Positions 1 to 8,146 of a stretch of DNA of 64,000 nucleotides are shown here, piece after piece; positions within the stretch are counted from its first letter, which is position 1; each line of letters opens with the position of its first letter. Below the pieces are notes generated by a model. The model was given only the letters and a program-made list of their open reading frames with translations. It was not told the origin of the DNA and made no database searches. A program made the position numbers and the translations under genes. Source of the DNA: Streptomyces marincola (GTDB taxonomy: Bacteria > Actinomycetota > Actinomycetes > Streptomycetales > Streptomycetaceae). The stretch is taken from assembly GCF_020410765.1 (NCBI RefSeq), contig NZ_CP084541.1, positions 3,476,501-3,540,500 of the forward strand. Reading direction: 5' to 3'.

Positions 1-501
1 CTCAACGGCGGCCAGCGCACGGACATGGAGCGGTTGCGCGATCACCACATCCAGTGGATGTCGCGCCTCGACTCGATGGCTCTGGCGGACGGCCACCTGC
101 TGCTGCACTCCGACACCACGGCCTACCTCGACTACGGCGACACGATCGACGACGTCAACGACGCGATCTGGCAGGCGCTCCAGCGCAACGACGTCGAGGA
201 GACCTGGGACCTGTTCCGCAAGTTCACCAAGCGCTTCGCCTTCCGCGACGAGGCCGGGCCGCAGGCCGTTCGGGAGCTGCTCGACACCTACGGCGGCCGG
301 CGCGTGGTCCACGGCCACAGCCCCATCCCCTACCTCACGGGCGAGACCGGCGGCGCCGACGGGGACGGGGGCGAGGGCGTGAACGGCGCGCCGCGCGTGG
401 ACGGGCCGCACGTGTACGCGGACGCCCTGGCCGTCGCGATGGACGGCGGGGTCACCATGGCGGGGAAGCTGCTCGTCGCGCGGCTGCCGCTGGAGGGCTG
501 A
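1..501 (+). CDS. metallophosphoesterase, C-terminal part
   Basis: The reading frame is open from base 1, so the gene begins outside the window and only its last 166 codons are seen. The text resembles the C-terminal half of calcineurin-like phosphoesterases: a histidine-rich core, then RVVHGHSP, which matches the GH(T/S)P metal-binding motif that ends the family's active site. The tail after about residue 118 is Gly/Asp rich and probably disordered. The N-terminal metal motifs (DxH, GDxxDRG, GNH) are not visible, so function rests on the GHSP motif and the general text. The substrate (protein phosphate or a small molecule) cannot be read from the sequence. Confidence 0.7.
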   Translation, partial: LNGGQRTDMERLRDHHIQWMSRLDSMALADGHLLLHSDTTAYLDYGDTIDDVNDAIWQALQRNDVEETWDLFRKFTKRFAFRDEAGPQAVRELLDTYGGRRVVHGHSPIPYLTGETGGADGDGGEGVNGAPRVDGPHVYADALAVAMDGGVTMAGKLLVARLPLEG

Positions 502-659
502 GGGCCGGTCGGGCGGGCCCGGTCGGCTGTCACCGGGCGTGACCGGTCGGGTCCAGATCGGGCAGATCCCGGCAATTCCCTGTCAAAAACGGTCGGTTGG
601 CCTTACCATCGGGGCCCGCTCATTGAGCTCTCCGCCACCAGAAGCATCCGGGGTCACCC

Positions 660-1427
660 ATGAGCAGCCCTGACGCTCTGCCGCCGGAGGACCGCGCCGC
701 GTTCGAGCAGGTCCTCGACGAGGCCCTGCGCTCCGCCAGGTCCGCCGGCCGGGTCGACGCGGCCGGGGCCGAGGCGCTGCGCGCGCTGGCCGTCGACGCG
801 CTGCCCCGGCTGGCCGCCACGGCCGCGCCCGAGCACGAACGGCTGGTGCGGCTGCGCGACCGGCGGCCGGCCGGCGAACCGCCGCGCCCGCCGGAGTCCG
901 CGCCGGGCGCGGGAACGGGCGTGACCGCCCTCGTCCTCGCGCTGGTCCCCGCGCTCGCCGCCGTGGCCGCGCTCGTCTTCCTGCTGCTCGGCCACGTGCT
1001 GGCCCTCGGCGACCCGGAACCCGCGGTGGCGGCGCCGATGCGGACGGCGGGCTGGACGTTCGCCGCCGTGGCCGCGCTGGGGCTGCTGGGCGCGGTCGCC
1101 GGTCTCGTGGTGGCCGCCGCGCGCAACGGCGCGACCTCGGGCCAGGACACGGCCGCGGCGCGGGACCAGCTCGCGCGGGCCGGCGCGGAGTGGCGGCGCG
1201 CGCTGCTCGACCGCGGGATCGCGCCGTTCCTGCGGGAGCACGCGCCGGGGGAACGGCCGCCCGGCGGCGCGCGCCCGCGGTTCTCCTCGCCGGACTTCTC
1301 CTCGCCCGACTTCTCACGCCGCGCCGAGGCACCGGCCCCGCGCCGCGGCGGTGCGCGGTTCTCCTCGCCGCGGTTCTCCTCGCCCGACTTCTCGTCCCCG
1401 GCCGAGGGCGGCGCCGACCGCGACTGA
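660..1427 (+). CDS. two-TM membrane protein with Phe-Ser-Ser-Pro repeat tail
   Basis: 255 residues of unknown function. An acidic/alanine-rich helical N-terminus (1-80) precedes two hydrophobic segments at about 89-115 and 125-148, so both ends should face the same side of the membrane. The C-terminus (about 205-255) is a degenerate repeat of FSSPDFS/FSSPRFS units separated by Arg/Pro-rich text, which looks like an exposed low-complexity arm. The start is the first ATG, with no strong ribosome site, in the 158-bp gap after the phosphoesterase. I do not recognise a family. The aromatic-Ser-Pro repeats could be kinase sites or an interaction motif; that is inference. Confidence 0.65.
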   Translation: MSSPDALPPEDRAAFEQVLDEALRSARSAGRVDAAGAEALRALAVDALPRLAATAAPEHERLVRLRDRRPAGEPPRPPESAPGAGTGVTALVLALVPALAAVAALVFLLLGHVLALGDPEPAVAAPMRTAGWTFAAVAALGLLGAVAGLVVAAARNGATSGQDTAAARDQLARAGAEWRRALLDRGIAPFLREHAPGERPPGGARPRFSSPDFSSPDFSRRAEAPAPRRGGARFSSPRFSSPDFSSPAEGGADRD

Positions 1428-1519
1428 CGACCGCGACTGACGACCGAGCCCGGCGCGCCCCGGCACCGGCGTCCGGGACCGGGCTCCCGGAACCGGGGGA
1501 GAACGCCCGCGCGCCCGGT

Positions 1520-2347
1520 TCAGCCGGCCGCGCGGCTCAGCAGCTCCTCGATGACGAGGGCGACCCCGTCCTCCTCGTTGGACGCGGTCCGCCGGTGGGC
1601 CGCCGCGAGGACGGCGGGGTGGGCGTTGGCCATGGCGTATCCGGTGCCGACCCAGCCGAGCATCTCCAGGTCGTTGGGCATGTCGCCGAACGCCACGACC
1701 TCGTCGGGCCTGATGCCGTAACGGCGGCAGCGCTGCGCCAGCGTGCTGGCCTTGCTGACGCCCGGCGCGCTGATCTCCAGCAGCGCGCTGCGGCTCGACC
1801 GGGTGAACTCGCCGTGCTCCGCCGCGGCCTCCCGCCCGAGCCGCAGGAACTCGTCCGGGTCCAGGTCCCCGTGGTGGGCCAGGAGTTTGAGCACCGGGTG
1901 CGCCGCGCGGTCGCGCGCGGGCGAGAGCAGCTTCTCGACCGGGGCGACCTCCGAGGCGACGTCCATGGTCAACGGCGGGTACGCCGGCTCGTGGTGGATG
2001 CCGCCGGCGCGTTCGACCGCGAAGCTCACGCCGGGCGCGACGCGGCGCAGCGCGTGCACGACGGCCAGCGCGTTCTCGGGCTGGATGGGGCGGGTCTCGA
2101 CCAGTTCGCCGCCGCGGTGCAGGTCGGCGACGGCCGCCCCGTTCCCGCAGATGGCGAGGCCGTGGCCGTGGACGTGCGCGCTGACCACGCCCATCCAGCG
2201 CGCGGGCCGGCCGGTGACGAACAGGACGTGGATGCCCGCCCGCTCCGCCGCGGCGAGGGCGGCGACGGTGCGGGGGGAGACGGTCGCGTCGTTGCGCAGC
2301 AGGGTGCCGTCGAGGTCGGTGGCGATGAGGCGCGGAAGCGTGGGCAC
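1520..2347 (-). CDS. HAD-superfamily (Cof-type) phosphatase
   Basis: 275 residues. Motif I is LIATDLDGTLLRND near residues 8-20, giving the DxD nucleophile pair. FVTGRP near 45 is motif II, a Lys follows near 190, and VVAFGDMPNDLEML near 215 is motif IV. This is the order of type IIB (Cof/YbiV) HAD phosphatases, which act on small phosphorylated metabolites in the cytoplasm. Length fits the family (260-290). The likely start is the GTG at 2347. It is divergent from the F420 oxidoreductase gene across 114 bp that contains an inverted repeat. A paralogue lies at 15323-16213. The substrate is unknown. Confidence 0.85.
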   Translation of the reverse strand: MPTLPRLIATDLDGTLLRNDATVSPRTVAALAAAERAGIHVLFVTGRPARWMGVVSAHVHGHGLAICGNGAAVADLHRGGELVETRPIQPENALAVVHALRRVAPGVSFAVERAGGIHHEPAYPPLTMDVASEVAPVEKLLSPARDRAAHPVLKLLAHHGDLDPDEFLRLGREAAAEHGEFTRSSRSALLEISAPGVSKASTLAQRCRRYGIRPDEVVAFGDMPNDLEMLGWVGTGYAMANAHPAVLAAAHRRTASNEEDGVALVIEELLSRAAG

Positions 2348-2366
2348 AATCCATCAGCATATGCGC

Positions 2367-2398
2367 GCACATGCGTGCAGAGGAGTACTCGCATGTGC
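2367..2398. promoter_or_regulatory. inverted repeat between divergent genes
   Basis: GCACATGCG (2367-2375) and CGCATGTGC (2390-2398) are perfect reverse complements separated by 14 bases. Half-site centres are 23 bp apart, about two helical turns. The repeat lies between the HAD start (2347) and the start of the F420 oxidoreductase gene (2462), where a dimeric regulator could act on both. No adjacent regulator gene is present. Confidence 0.35.
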
Positions 2399-2449
2399 TC
2401 ACGCCGGGGGCGGCTTCCGAAACCGGCGAAACACTGACCGAAAAGGGCC

Positions 2450-2455
2450 TAGGCT
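2450..2455 (+). promoter_or_regulatory. -10 box TAGGCT, probable leaderless start
   Basis: TAGGCT ends 6 bases before the ATG at 2462, so transcription would begin at or next to the start codon. There is no Shine-Dalgarno sequence. The same arrangement occurs at 3541 and 4535. Confidence 0.4.
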
Positions 2456-2461
2456 GCTGCC

Positions 2462-3394
2462 ATGGGTGCTTCTCCCGAGCTTCCGCTGCGGCTGTCCACC
2501 GTGATCCTGCCGATTCACCGCTGGTCCCCGGACGGTCGGCGGATCTGGCGGCGTGCCGAGGACCTGGGCTTCCACGCGGCCTACACGTACGACCATCTCT
2601 CGTGGCGCAGTTTCCGCGACCGCACGTGGTTCGGCGCGGTGCCGACGCTGACGGCCGCCGCGGCCGTCACGGAGCGCATCCGGCTCGGCACGCTGGTCTC
2701 CTCGCCGAACTTCCGGCACCCGGTGTCGCTGGCCAAGGAGTTGATGACGCTCGACGACGTGTCGCAGGGCCGGTTCACGCTCGGCATCGGCTCGGGCGGC
2801 ACGGGCTTCGACGCCACCGCGCTCGGCAACGAGGCGTGGCCGCCGCGGGAGCGGGCCGACCGCTTCGAGGAGTTCGTGCGGCTGCTCGACCGGCTGCTGA
2901 GCGAGAACGGCTCGGGCGGCGTCTCGTACCAGGGCGAGTTCTACTCGGCGTACGAGGTCCGCACGGTGCCCGGCTGTGTGCAGCGCCCGCGGCTGCCCTT
3001 CGCGGTGGCCGCGACCGGGCGGCGCGGGATGCGGCTGGCCGCGCGGCACGGGCAGGCGTGGGTGACGACGGGTGACCCGAAGACGTTCGACGGCTCGGCC
3101 GCCGACTTCATGACCGGCCTGGCCCGGCAGGTCGAGCAGCTGGAGAGCGTGTGCGAGGACGCGGGCCGGGAGCCCGCGGGGCTGGACAGAATTCTGCTCG
3201 ACGCGAGCGGGACGCCGGCCGGGATCGCCCCGCTGGCCTCGGTCGACGCCTTCGTCGACTACGCGGGCGCGTGCGCCGAGCTGGGATTCACCGAGCTGGT
3301 GCTGCACTGGCCGGTGCCCGATTCGGTGTTCGCCGCCGATCTCGACGTGTTCGAGCGCGTGGTCACCGAGGGGCTGCCGCAGCTCGCCGGGTGA
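2462..3394 (+). CDS. LLM-class F420-dependent oxidoreductase
   Basis: 310 residues with the features of the luciferase-like monooxygenase TIM barrel in its F420-using branch. AAYTYDHLSW near residue 38, then ATERIRLGTLVSSP-type text around 75-85, and TLGIGSGGTGFDA around 103-115 are characteristic cofactor-binding segments. It probably catalyses a hydride-transfer oxidation or reduction with reduced or oxidised F420; the substrate is unknown. The ATG at 2462 follows a TAGGCT box by 6 bases, so the mRNA is likely leaderless. It stands alone, with a strong hairpin after its stop. Confidence 0.8.
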   Translation: MGASPELPLRLSTVILPIHRWSPDGRRIWRRAEDLGFHAAYTYDHLSWRSFRDRTWFGAVPTLTAAAAVTERIRLGTLVSSPNFRHPVSLAKELMTLDDVSQGRFTLGIGSGGTGFDATALGNEAWPPRERADRFEEFVRLLDRLLSENGSGGVSYQGEFYSAYEVRTVPGCVQRPRLPFAVAATGRRGMRLAARHGQAWVTTGDPKTFDGSAADFMTGLARQVEQLESVCEDAGREPAGLDRILLDASGTPAGIAPLASVDAFVDYAGACAELGFTELVLHWPVPDSVFAADLDVFERVVTEGLPQLAG

Positions 3395-3399
3395 GCGTG

Positions 3400-3427
3400 G
3401 GGGAACGGGCCCCGGCGGCCGTTCCCC
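3400..3427 (+). terminator. stem-loop terminator after F420 oxidoreductase
   Basis: GGGGAACGG (3400-3408) pairs with CCGTTCCCC (3419-3427) around a 10-base loop, just after the stop at 3394. There is no clear T-run, as is common in Streptomyces. Confidence 0.55.
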
Positions 3428-3540
3428 GCGGTGTGCGGAGGAAACCCCTGTGTGGTCAGGCGAGTTGAATACCAGGTAAAAAGTGTCTCGGCTCGGTACG
3501 ACATTCGGATGATGCGATAGCCGAACGCGTTTCCGACCAT

Positions 3541-3546
3541 TAGCGT
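3541..3546 (+). promoter_or_regulatory. -10 box TAGCGT, probable leaderless start
   Basis: TAGCGT ends 6 bases before the ATG at 3553, and no ribosome-binding site is visible. The match to the TAGNNT Streptomyces -10 box and the spacing suggest a leaderless transcript. Confidence 0.4.
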
Positions 3547-3552
3547 CGCATC

Positions 3553-4434
3553 ATGAGCCTCCTCCGCACGACAGCGCAGCCCGTACTCAGGCGTATTGAC
3601 CAGCGCATCGACAGGAAGCTGCGCAAGGAACTGCGCGATACCAAGGACGAGCTGAAGCGTCTCAAGGAGCATCAGCACGCCATCGAGATGCTGCTCGGCA
3701 GCGACGGCCGCCGTTTCCACCGCTACCCGACCCCCGCGCAGCTCAGCGCCGTGGCGCGGCAGGTCGGCGAGATCACCGGCGAGAAGCACGCGCGCCGCGC
3801 CGTCATCCAGGCGTACCGCACGCTGGTCGAGGTGGAGAACCGCGGGGTGGGCCGCCTGGCCGGCGGCACGTCGAACATCCTGGGCAAGCTCGCCGCCACC
3901 CCGCTGCTCAAGCCGCCGAACGGGGACGTGCTGGAGATCGGAACGCTCTACGGCCTGTTCGCCGGCTGCCTGGCGCGCCAGATGCTGCGGGCCGGCATCC
4001 CCTACCAGCTGACGATCGTCGACCCGATCGCCCCGGTGCAGCTCCAGGAGGGCATGGAGATCACCCACGACCCCTCCGCGACGCCGATCAACGAGGACAT
4101 CGTTCGCGCCAATCTGCACTACGCGGGGGTGCTGCCCGACCGGCTGCGCCTGCTGCGCGGCTACTCCACCGACGAGGCGATACACGCGCAGCTCGCCGGC
4201 GGGAAGTTCGGCGTCATCGTCGTGGACGGCGACCACTCGGCGGAGGGCGTGAAGGCCGACCTGAACTGGGTCGAGGAGCTGGCCGCCCCGGGCGCCGTCG
4301 TCGTCATCGACGACTACGACGACCGCGTGTGGCCGGGCGTGAAGGAGGCGACGGACGAGCACCTGGCGGGCGAGGGCACGCGGCTGACCAAGATCGGGCA
4401 GGTCACGACGAGCGCGTTCCTGCGGGCGGAGTGA
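3553..4434 (+). CDS. class I SAM-dependent methyltransferase with coiled-coil N-terminus
   Basis: 293 residues. Residues about 14-45 are strongly charged heptad-like text (RIDQRIDRKLRKELRDTKDE) that predicts a coiled coil, perhaps for oligomerisation. The catalytic part starts near residue 125: DVLEIGTLYGLFAGCLA is motif I of the Rossmann methyltransferase fold, TIVDPIAP follows, and GVIVVDGDHSAEGVKADL near 218 with VVVIDDYDD near 248 resembles the CmcI/Methyltransf_24 type used on sugars and natural products. It sits alone between two terminators. The acceptor substrate cannot be read. Confidence 0.75.
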   Translation: MSLLRTTAQPVLRRIDQRIDRKLRKELRDTKDELKRLKEHQHAIEMLLGSDGRRFHRYPTPAQLSAVARQVGEITGEKHARRAVIQAYRTLVEVENRGVGRLAGGTSNILGKLAATPLLKPPNGDVLEIGTLYGLFAGCLARQMLRAGIPYQLTIVDPIAPVQLQEGMEITHDPSATPINEDIVRANLHYAGVLPDRLRLLRGYSTDEAIHAQLAGGKFGVIVVDGDHSAEGVKADLNWVEELAAPGAVVVIDDYDDRVWPGVKEATDEHLAGEGTRLTKIGQVTTSAFLRAE

Positions 4435-4440
4435 CGCGGC

Positions 4441-4464
4441 GGGCCGCCCCCTAGGGGGAGGCCC
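4441..4464 (+). terminator. stem-loop terminator after methyltransferase
   Basis: GGGCC-G-CCCCC (4441-4451) pairs with GGGGG-A-GGCCC (4454-4464), with one mismatch and a tight loop, 6 bases after the stop at 4434. Confidence 0.5.
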
Positions 4465-4476
4465 CGGAGTGCCGGG

Positions 4477-4507
4477 CTACCAAAGTCCGCGGGCGCCCTA
4501 CCAAAGT
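4477..4507. promoter_or_regulatory. paired CTACCAAAGT direct repeats upstream of ABC operon
   Basis: CTACCAAAGT occurs exactly at 4477-4486 and 4498-4507, offset by 21 bp (two turns). They end 28 bases before the -10 box TAGCGT (4535-4540). A further CCAAAGT at 4588-4594 forms CCAAAG-N6-CTTTGG inside the first codons. This looks like an operator or activator site for the exporter operon. Confidence 0.45.
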
Positions 4508-4534
4508 GTGACGCGTACCGGGCACGGAACGCAC

Positions 4535-4540
4535 TAGCGT
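4535..4540 (+). promoter_or_regulatory. -10 box TAGCGT of the ABC operon
   Basis: TAGCGT lies 7 bases before the GTG at 4548, which has no Shine-Dalgarno sequence, so the operon mRNA is probably leaderless. Confidence 0.4.
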
Positions 4541-4547
4541 CACCCGG

Positions 4548-5543
4548 GTGAGCGTGATTCAGACCGAGAGCCTGACCAAGCGGTACCCCAAAGTGACCGC
4601 TTTGGACCGGCTGACCGTAGATATCGGGCCGGGGGTGACCGGTCTTGTCGGCGCCAACGGGGCCGGTAAATCCACCTTGATCAAAATACTGCTCGGGCTC
4701 GCCCCCGCGAGCGAGGGCACCGCCCGCGTGCTCGGAAAGGATTCCGCGCACGAGGGCGGTGCCATCCGCGAGCAGGTCGGCTACATGCCCGAGCACGACT
4801 GCCTGCCGCCCGACGTGTCGGCGACCGAGTTCGTCGTGCACATGGCCCGCATGGCGGGCCTGCCGCGCACGTCGGCCCGCGAACGCACCGCGGACACGCT
4901 GCGGCACGTCGGCCTCCACGAGGAGCGCTACCGCCCGATGGGCGGCTACTCCACGGGCATGAAGCAGCGCGTGAAACTCGCGCAGGCCCTCGTGCACGAC
5001 CCGCGCCTGGTGCTCCTCGACGAGCCGACGAACGGCCTCGACCCGGCGGGACGCGACGAGATGCTCGGCCTGATCCGCCGCGTCCACGCCGAGTTCGGCA
5101 TCTCGGTCCTCGTCACCTCCCACCTGCTCGGCGAGCTGGAGCGCATCAGCGACCACGTCGTCGTCATCGACGGCGGCAAGCTGCTGCGTTCCCAGAGCAT
5201 CGGCGGCTTCACCGGCGCCACGGCCTCCCTCGCCGTCGAGGTCACCGACAGCGACGCGCACCCCGACGGCACCCGGGCCCTGCTCGACGCGCTCGCCGCG
5301 CGCGGCCTGGCCGCGACCGCGGGCACCGGCCACGTCGTGCACGTCGACGCGTCCGCCCCGGACACGAAAGCCGGTGCCGATGCCGATGCCGATACCGATA
5401 CCGACGCCGACCGCGTGTACGACGTCGTCCGCGACACCGTCGCGGACCTCGGCCTCGGCCTGATCCGGATGGAGCAGCGCCGCCACCGCATCGCCGAGGT
5501 GTTCCAGAACGACCGGAACGACCGGGAAGAGGTCCGTTCATGA
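4548..5543 (+). CDS. ABC transporter ATP-binding protein (first of operon)
   Basis: 331 residues. Walker A GANGAGKST near residue 36, a signature variant YSTGMKQRVKLAQAL near 133, Walker B LVLLDEPTNGLDP near 155, and the switch His in VTSHL near 188. This is the ATPase of an ABC-2 type exporter. A short Ala/Asp/Thr run encoded by a hexanucleotide repeat lies near residue 275, within a C-terminal regulatory region. GTG start with a leaderless-type promoter. Its stop overlaps the next gene's ATG by 4 bases. Four genes in order ATPase-permease-ATPase-permease suggest one heteromeric or two related exporters. The substrate is unknown. Confidence 0.9.
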   Translation: MSVIQTESLTKRYPKVTALDRLTVDIGPGVTGLVGANGAGKSTLIKILLGLAPASEGTARVLGKDSAHEGGAIREQVGYMPEHDCLPPDVSATEFVVHMARMAGLPRTSARERTADTLRHVGLHEERYRPMGGYSTGMKQRVKLAQALVHDPRLVLLDEPTNGLDPAGRDEMLGLIRRVHAEFGISVLVTSHLLGELERISDHVVVIDGGKLLRSQSIGGFTGATASLAVEVTDSDAHPDGTRALLDALAARGLAATAGTGHVVHVDASAPDTKAGADADADTDTDADRVYDVVRDTVADLGLGLIRMEQRRHRIAEVFQNDRNDREEVRS

Positions 5544-6424
5544 CCGCCCCCGCGCCGGACGCGCGCATCCACGACATCGGGTACCGCAGGTACGAGGGCG
5601 AACGGCTCGGCGCCCTGTACGCCAGGCGCTCGCTGTTCGTCCACTCGCTGCGCGGGGCGTTCGGCCTCGGCCGTTCCGCGCGCTCCAAGGTGCTGCCCTT
5701 CGGCCTGTTCGCCATCATGTGCGCGCCCGCGGTCGTCATGGTCGCGGTCGCGGTGTTCGCGGGCCTGGACGAGCTGCCGATCGAGTACACGTCCTACGGC
5801 GTGTTCATGCAGCCGATCTTCGGCCTCTACCTCGCGCTCGCCGCACCGCAGATGGTGTCGCTCGACCTGCGCTACAAGACGATCCCGCTGTACTTCTCCC
5901 GCCCCATCACGCGCACCGACTACGTCGTCGCCAAGAGCGCCGCGCTCGTCGCCGCGCTGTTCCTCTTCGTCGGCGTCCCGCTGGTCATCGCCTACGCGGG
6001 CGGCCTCCTCGCGGAACTCGGCTTCGCCGACCAGACCAGCGGGTTCGCCCGCGGCCTGCTCGCCACCGCCGTGTTCGCCGTGCTGCACGCCGCGATCGGC
6101 CTGCTCATCGCCTCGCTCACGCCGCGCCGCGGCTTCGGCGTCGCGGCGATCATCTCGGTGCTCACGATCCCCTACTTCGCGGTCCTCTCCCTGATGGTCG
6201 TGGCCGACGAGCAGGGCAGCGCCGACGCCGTCGAGTGGATCGGCCTCTTCTCGCCCGGCACGCTGTTCGAAGGCTTCCAGGCCGCGTTCCTCGGCGGGGA
6301 GCTCGAGTTCCCCGGCATCGACTCGCTCTCGGGCGCCGCGGGTGCCGTGTACGCCGTGGTCATCATCGCCCTCATCGCCCTGTGCCACGTGCTGCTGGCG
6401 CGCCGCTACCGGAAGGCGGGCTAA
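5540..6424 (+). CDS. ABC-2 type permease
   Basis: 294 residues with about six hydrophobic segments (around 48-75, 85-105, 125-150, 165-190, 200-222 and 262-285). The soluble N-terminus has IHDIGYRRYEGERLG, typical of actinobacterial ABC-2 permeases next to CcmA-like ATPases. It should form the membrane channel for the ATPase encoded just upstream, with which it is translationally coupled (ATGA overlap), and possibly for the one downstream, whose GTG follows the stop directly. Confidence 0.85.
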   Translation: MTAPAPDARIHDIGYRRYEGERLGALYARRSLFVHSLRGAFGLGRSARSKVLPFGLFAIMCAPAVVMVAVAVFAGLDELPIEYTSYGVFMQPIFGLYLALAAPQMVSLDLRYKTIPLYFSRPITRTDYVVAKSAALVAALFLFVGVPLVIAYAGGLLAELGFADQTSGFARGLLATAVFAVLHAAIGLLIASLTPRRGFGVAAIISVLTIPYFAVLSLMVVADEQGSADAVEWIGLFSPGTLFEGFQAAFLGGELEFPGIDSLSGAAGAVYAVVIIALIALCHVLLARRYRKAG

Positions 6425-7342
6425 GTGACCACCATCCGCATCGACCGGACCTCCCGCTGGTTCGGCAACGTCGTCGCCGTCAACGACATCACCATGGAGA
6501 TCGCCCCGGGCATCACCGGGCTCCTCGGCCCGAACGGCGCGGGCAAGTCCACGCTGATCCACATGATGAGCGGCTTCCTCGCCCCCTCGTCCGGGTCCGT
6601 CACCCTCGACGACCGCACGATCTGGCGCAACGCCGCCGCGTACCGCGAGATCGGCCTCGTGCCCGAGCGCGAGGGCATGTACGACTACCTCACCGGCGGC
6701 GAGTTCGTGCTCGCCAACGCCGAGCTGCACGGCCTGTCCGACCCAGGCGCCGCCACCCGCGCCGCCCTCGACACGGTCGACATGGCGCACGCCGCCGACC
6801 GCCGCATCGACACCTACAGCAAGGGCATGCGGCAGCGCGTGAAGATGGCCTCGGCCCTCGTGCACGAACCCTCGGTGCTGCTGCTCGACGAGCCGTTCAA
6901 CGGCATGGACCCGCGCCAGCGCATGCAACTGATGGACCTGCTGCGGAAGATGGGCCAGGACGGCAGGACCGTGCTGTTCTCCTCGCACATCCTGGAGGAG
7001 GTCGAGCAACTCGCCACCCACATCGAGGTGATCGTCGCGGGCCGGCACGCCGCGTCGGGCGACTACCGCAAGATCCGCCGCCTGATGACCGACCGGCCGC
7101 ACCGCTACCTCGTGCGGTCCAGCGACGACAGGGCCCTGGCGGCGGCGCTCATCGCCGACCGTTCCACCAGCGGCATCGAGTTCGACGCGGCCGAGGACGC
7201 GCTGCGCGTCCAGGCCGTCGACTTCGGCCGCTTCACCACTCAACTCCCCCGCCTGGCACGGGAGCACGGCATCCGGCTGCTCACGGTCTCACCGTCCGAC
7301 GAGTCGCTGGAAAGCGTCTTCTCCTACCTGGTCAGCCGATAG
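6425..7342 (+). CDS. ABC transporter ATP-binding protein (second of operon)
   Basis: 305 residues. Walker A GPNGAGKST near 37, signature YSKGMRQRVKMAS near 134, Walker B VLLLDEPFNGMDP near 155, SSHIL near 190. It starts with a GTG one base after the previous stop codon, so translation is coupled. It is related to, but clearly diverged from, the ATPase at 4548-5543; the two may form a heterodimer or each serve its own permease. Confidence 0.9.
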   Translation: MTTIRIDRTSRWFGNVVAVNDITMEIAPGITGLLGPNGAGKSTLIHMMSGFLAPSSGSVTLDDRTIWRNAAAYREIGLVPEREGMYDYLTGGEFVLANAELHGLSDPGAATRAALDTVDMAHAADRRIDTYSKGMRQRVKMASALVHEPSVLLLDEPFNGMDPRQRMQLMDLLRKMGQDGRTVLFSSHILEEVEQLATHIEVIVAGRHAASGDYRKIRRLMTDRPHRYLVRSSDDRALAAALIADRSTSGIEFDAAEDALRVQAVDFGRFTTQLPRLAREHGIRLLTVSPSDESLESVFSYLVSR

Positions 7343-7353
7343 GACCCGACACG

Positions 7354-8079
7354 ATGCTGTACAACCACACCGTCGCCCGGCTCACCTACCGCGCCCTGCT
7401 CGGCCGCCGCCGCGCGCTGATCCTGTGCGCCCTGCCCGCGGTGCTCCTGATCATCGCCGTCGCCGTGCGCGCCCTGAGCGGCGCGGACGACCGCGCCGCG
7501 ACGGAGATCCTCGGCGGCTTCGCGCTCGCCTCCATGGTGCCGCTGGTCGGCGTCATCGCGGGAACGGGCGCCATCGCGCCGGAGATCGACGACGGCTCGA
7601 TCGTCTACCTGCTGTCCAAGCCGCTGGACCGGCGCACGATCATCACGACGAAGCTGATCGTGGCGATCGGCGTGACGCTCGCGTTCACCACCGTCCCGAT
7701 GCTCGTGGCCGGGCTGATCCTCAACGGCAACAGCCAGCAGATCGCGACCGCGTTCACCGTGGGCGCGGCCGTCGCGTCCGTCGCCTACAGCGCCGTGTTC
7801 CTGCTGCTCGGCACGGTCTCGCGCAACGCCGTCGTCTTCGGCCTCGTCTACGCCCTGGTGTGGGAGGCCCTGTTCGGCTCCCTCGTGCCGGGCGCCCGCA
7901 CGCTGTCGATCCAGCAGTGGTCGCTCGCCGTGGCCGAACGCGTCGCAGGGGACGGCGCGGACATCACCTCGGACGTGGCCCTGCCCACCGCCGTGATCCT
8001 GCTCGTCGCGGCCACCGTGCTCGGCACGTGGTACGCGGGGCAGCGGCTGCGCGTCCTGAAGGTGGCGAACGACGACTGA
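7354..8079 (+). CDS. ABC-2 type permease (last of operon)
   Basis: 241 residues, ATG 11 bases after the previous stop. It has about six hydrophobic segments, including ALILCALPAVLLIIAVAV near residue 20 and a C-terminal ILLVAATVLGTWYAGQ. DGSIVYLLSKPLDRRTI near residue 80 is the conserved cytosolic turn of ABC-2 permeases of the NosY/CcmB-like group. It completes a four-gene exporter operon that ends at the hairpin at 8097-8135. Confidence 0.85.
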   Translation: MLYNHTVARLTYRALLGRRRALILCALPAVLLIIAVAVRALSGADDRAATEILGGFALASMVPLVGVIAGTGAIAPEIDDGSIVYLLSKPLDRRTIITTKLIVAIGVTLAFTTVPMLVAGLILNGNSQQIATAFTVGAAVASVAYSAVFLLLGTVSRNAVVFGLVYALVWEALFGSLVPGARTLSIQQWSLAVAERVAGDGADITSDVALPTAVILLVAATVLGTWYAGQRLRVLKVANDD

Positions 8080-8096
8080 ACCCGCCGCGCACACGG

Positions 8097-8135
8097 CCGT
8101 GGGGCGGCCGGGACCAGGTCCCGACCGCCCCACGG
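8097..8135. terminator. bidirectional stem-loop between convergent genes
   Basis: CCGTGGGGCGG (8097-8107) pairs with CCGCCCCACGG (8125-8135), and the inner CGGGACC/GGTCCCG extends the stem past one mismatch. It lies between the end of the ABC operon and the end of the minus-strand gene that begins at 8741, so it can serve both. Confidence 0.7.
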
Positions 8136-8146
8136 GCTACGGAGGG

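Noticed and set aside
5370..5410. Hexanucleotide run in the ABC ATPase gene as a phase-variable site
   Set aside because: Units are multiples of three and imperfect, so length changes would not shift the frame; it encodes an Ala/Asp/Thr spacer.
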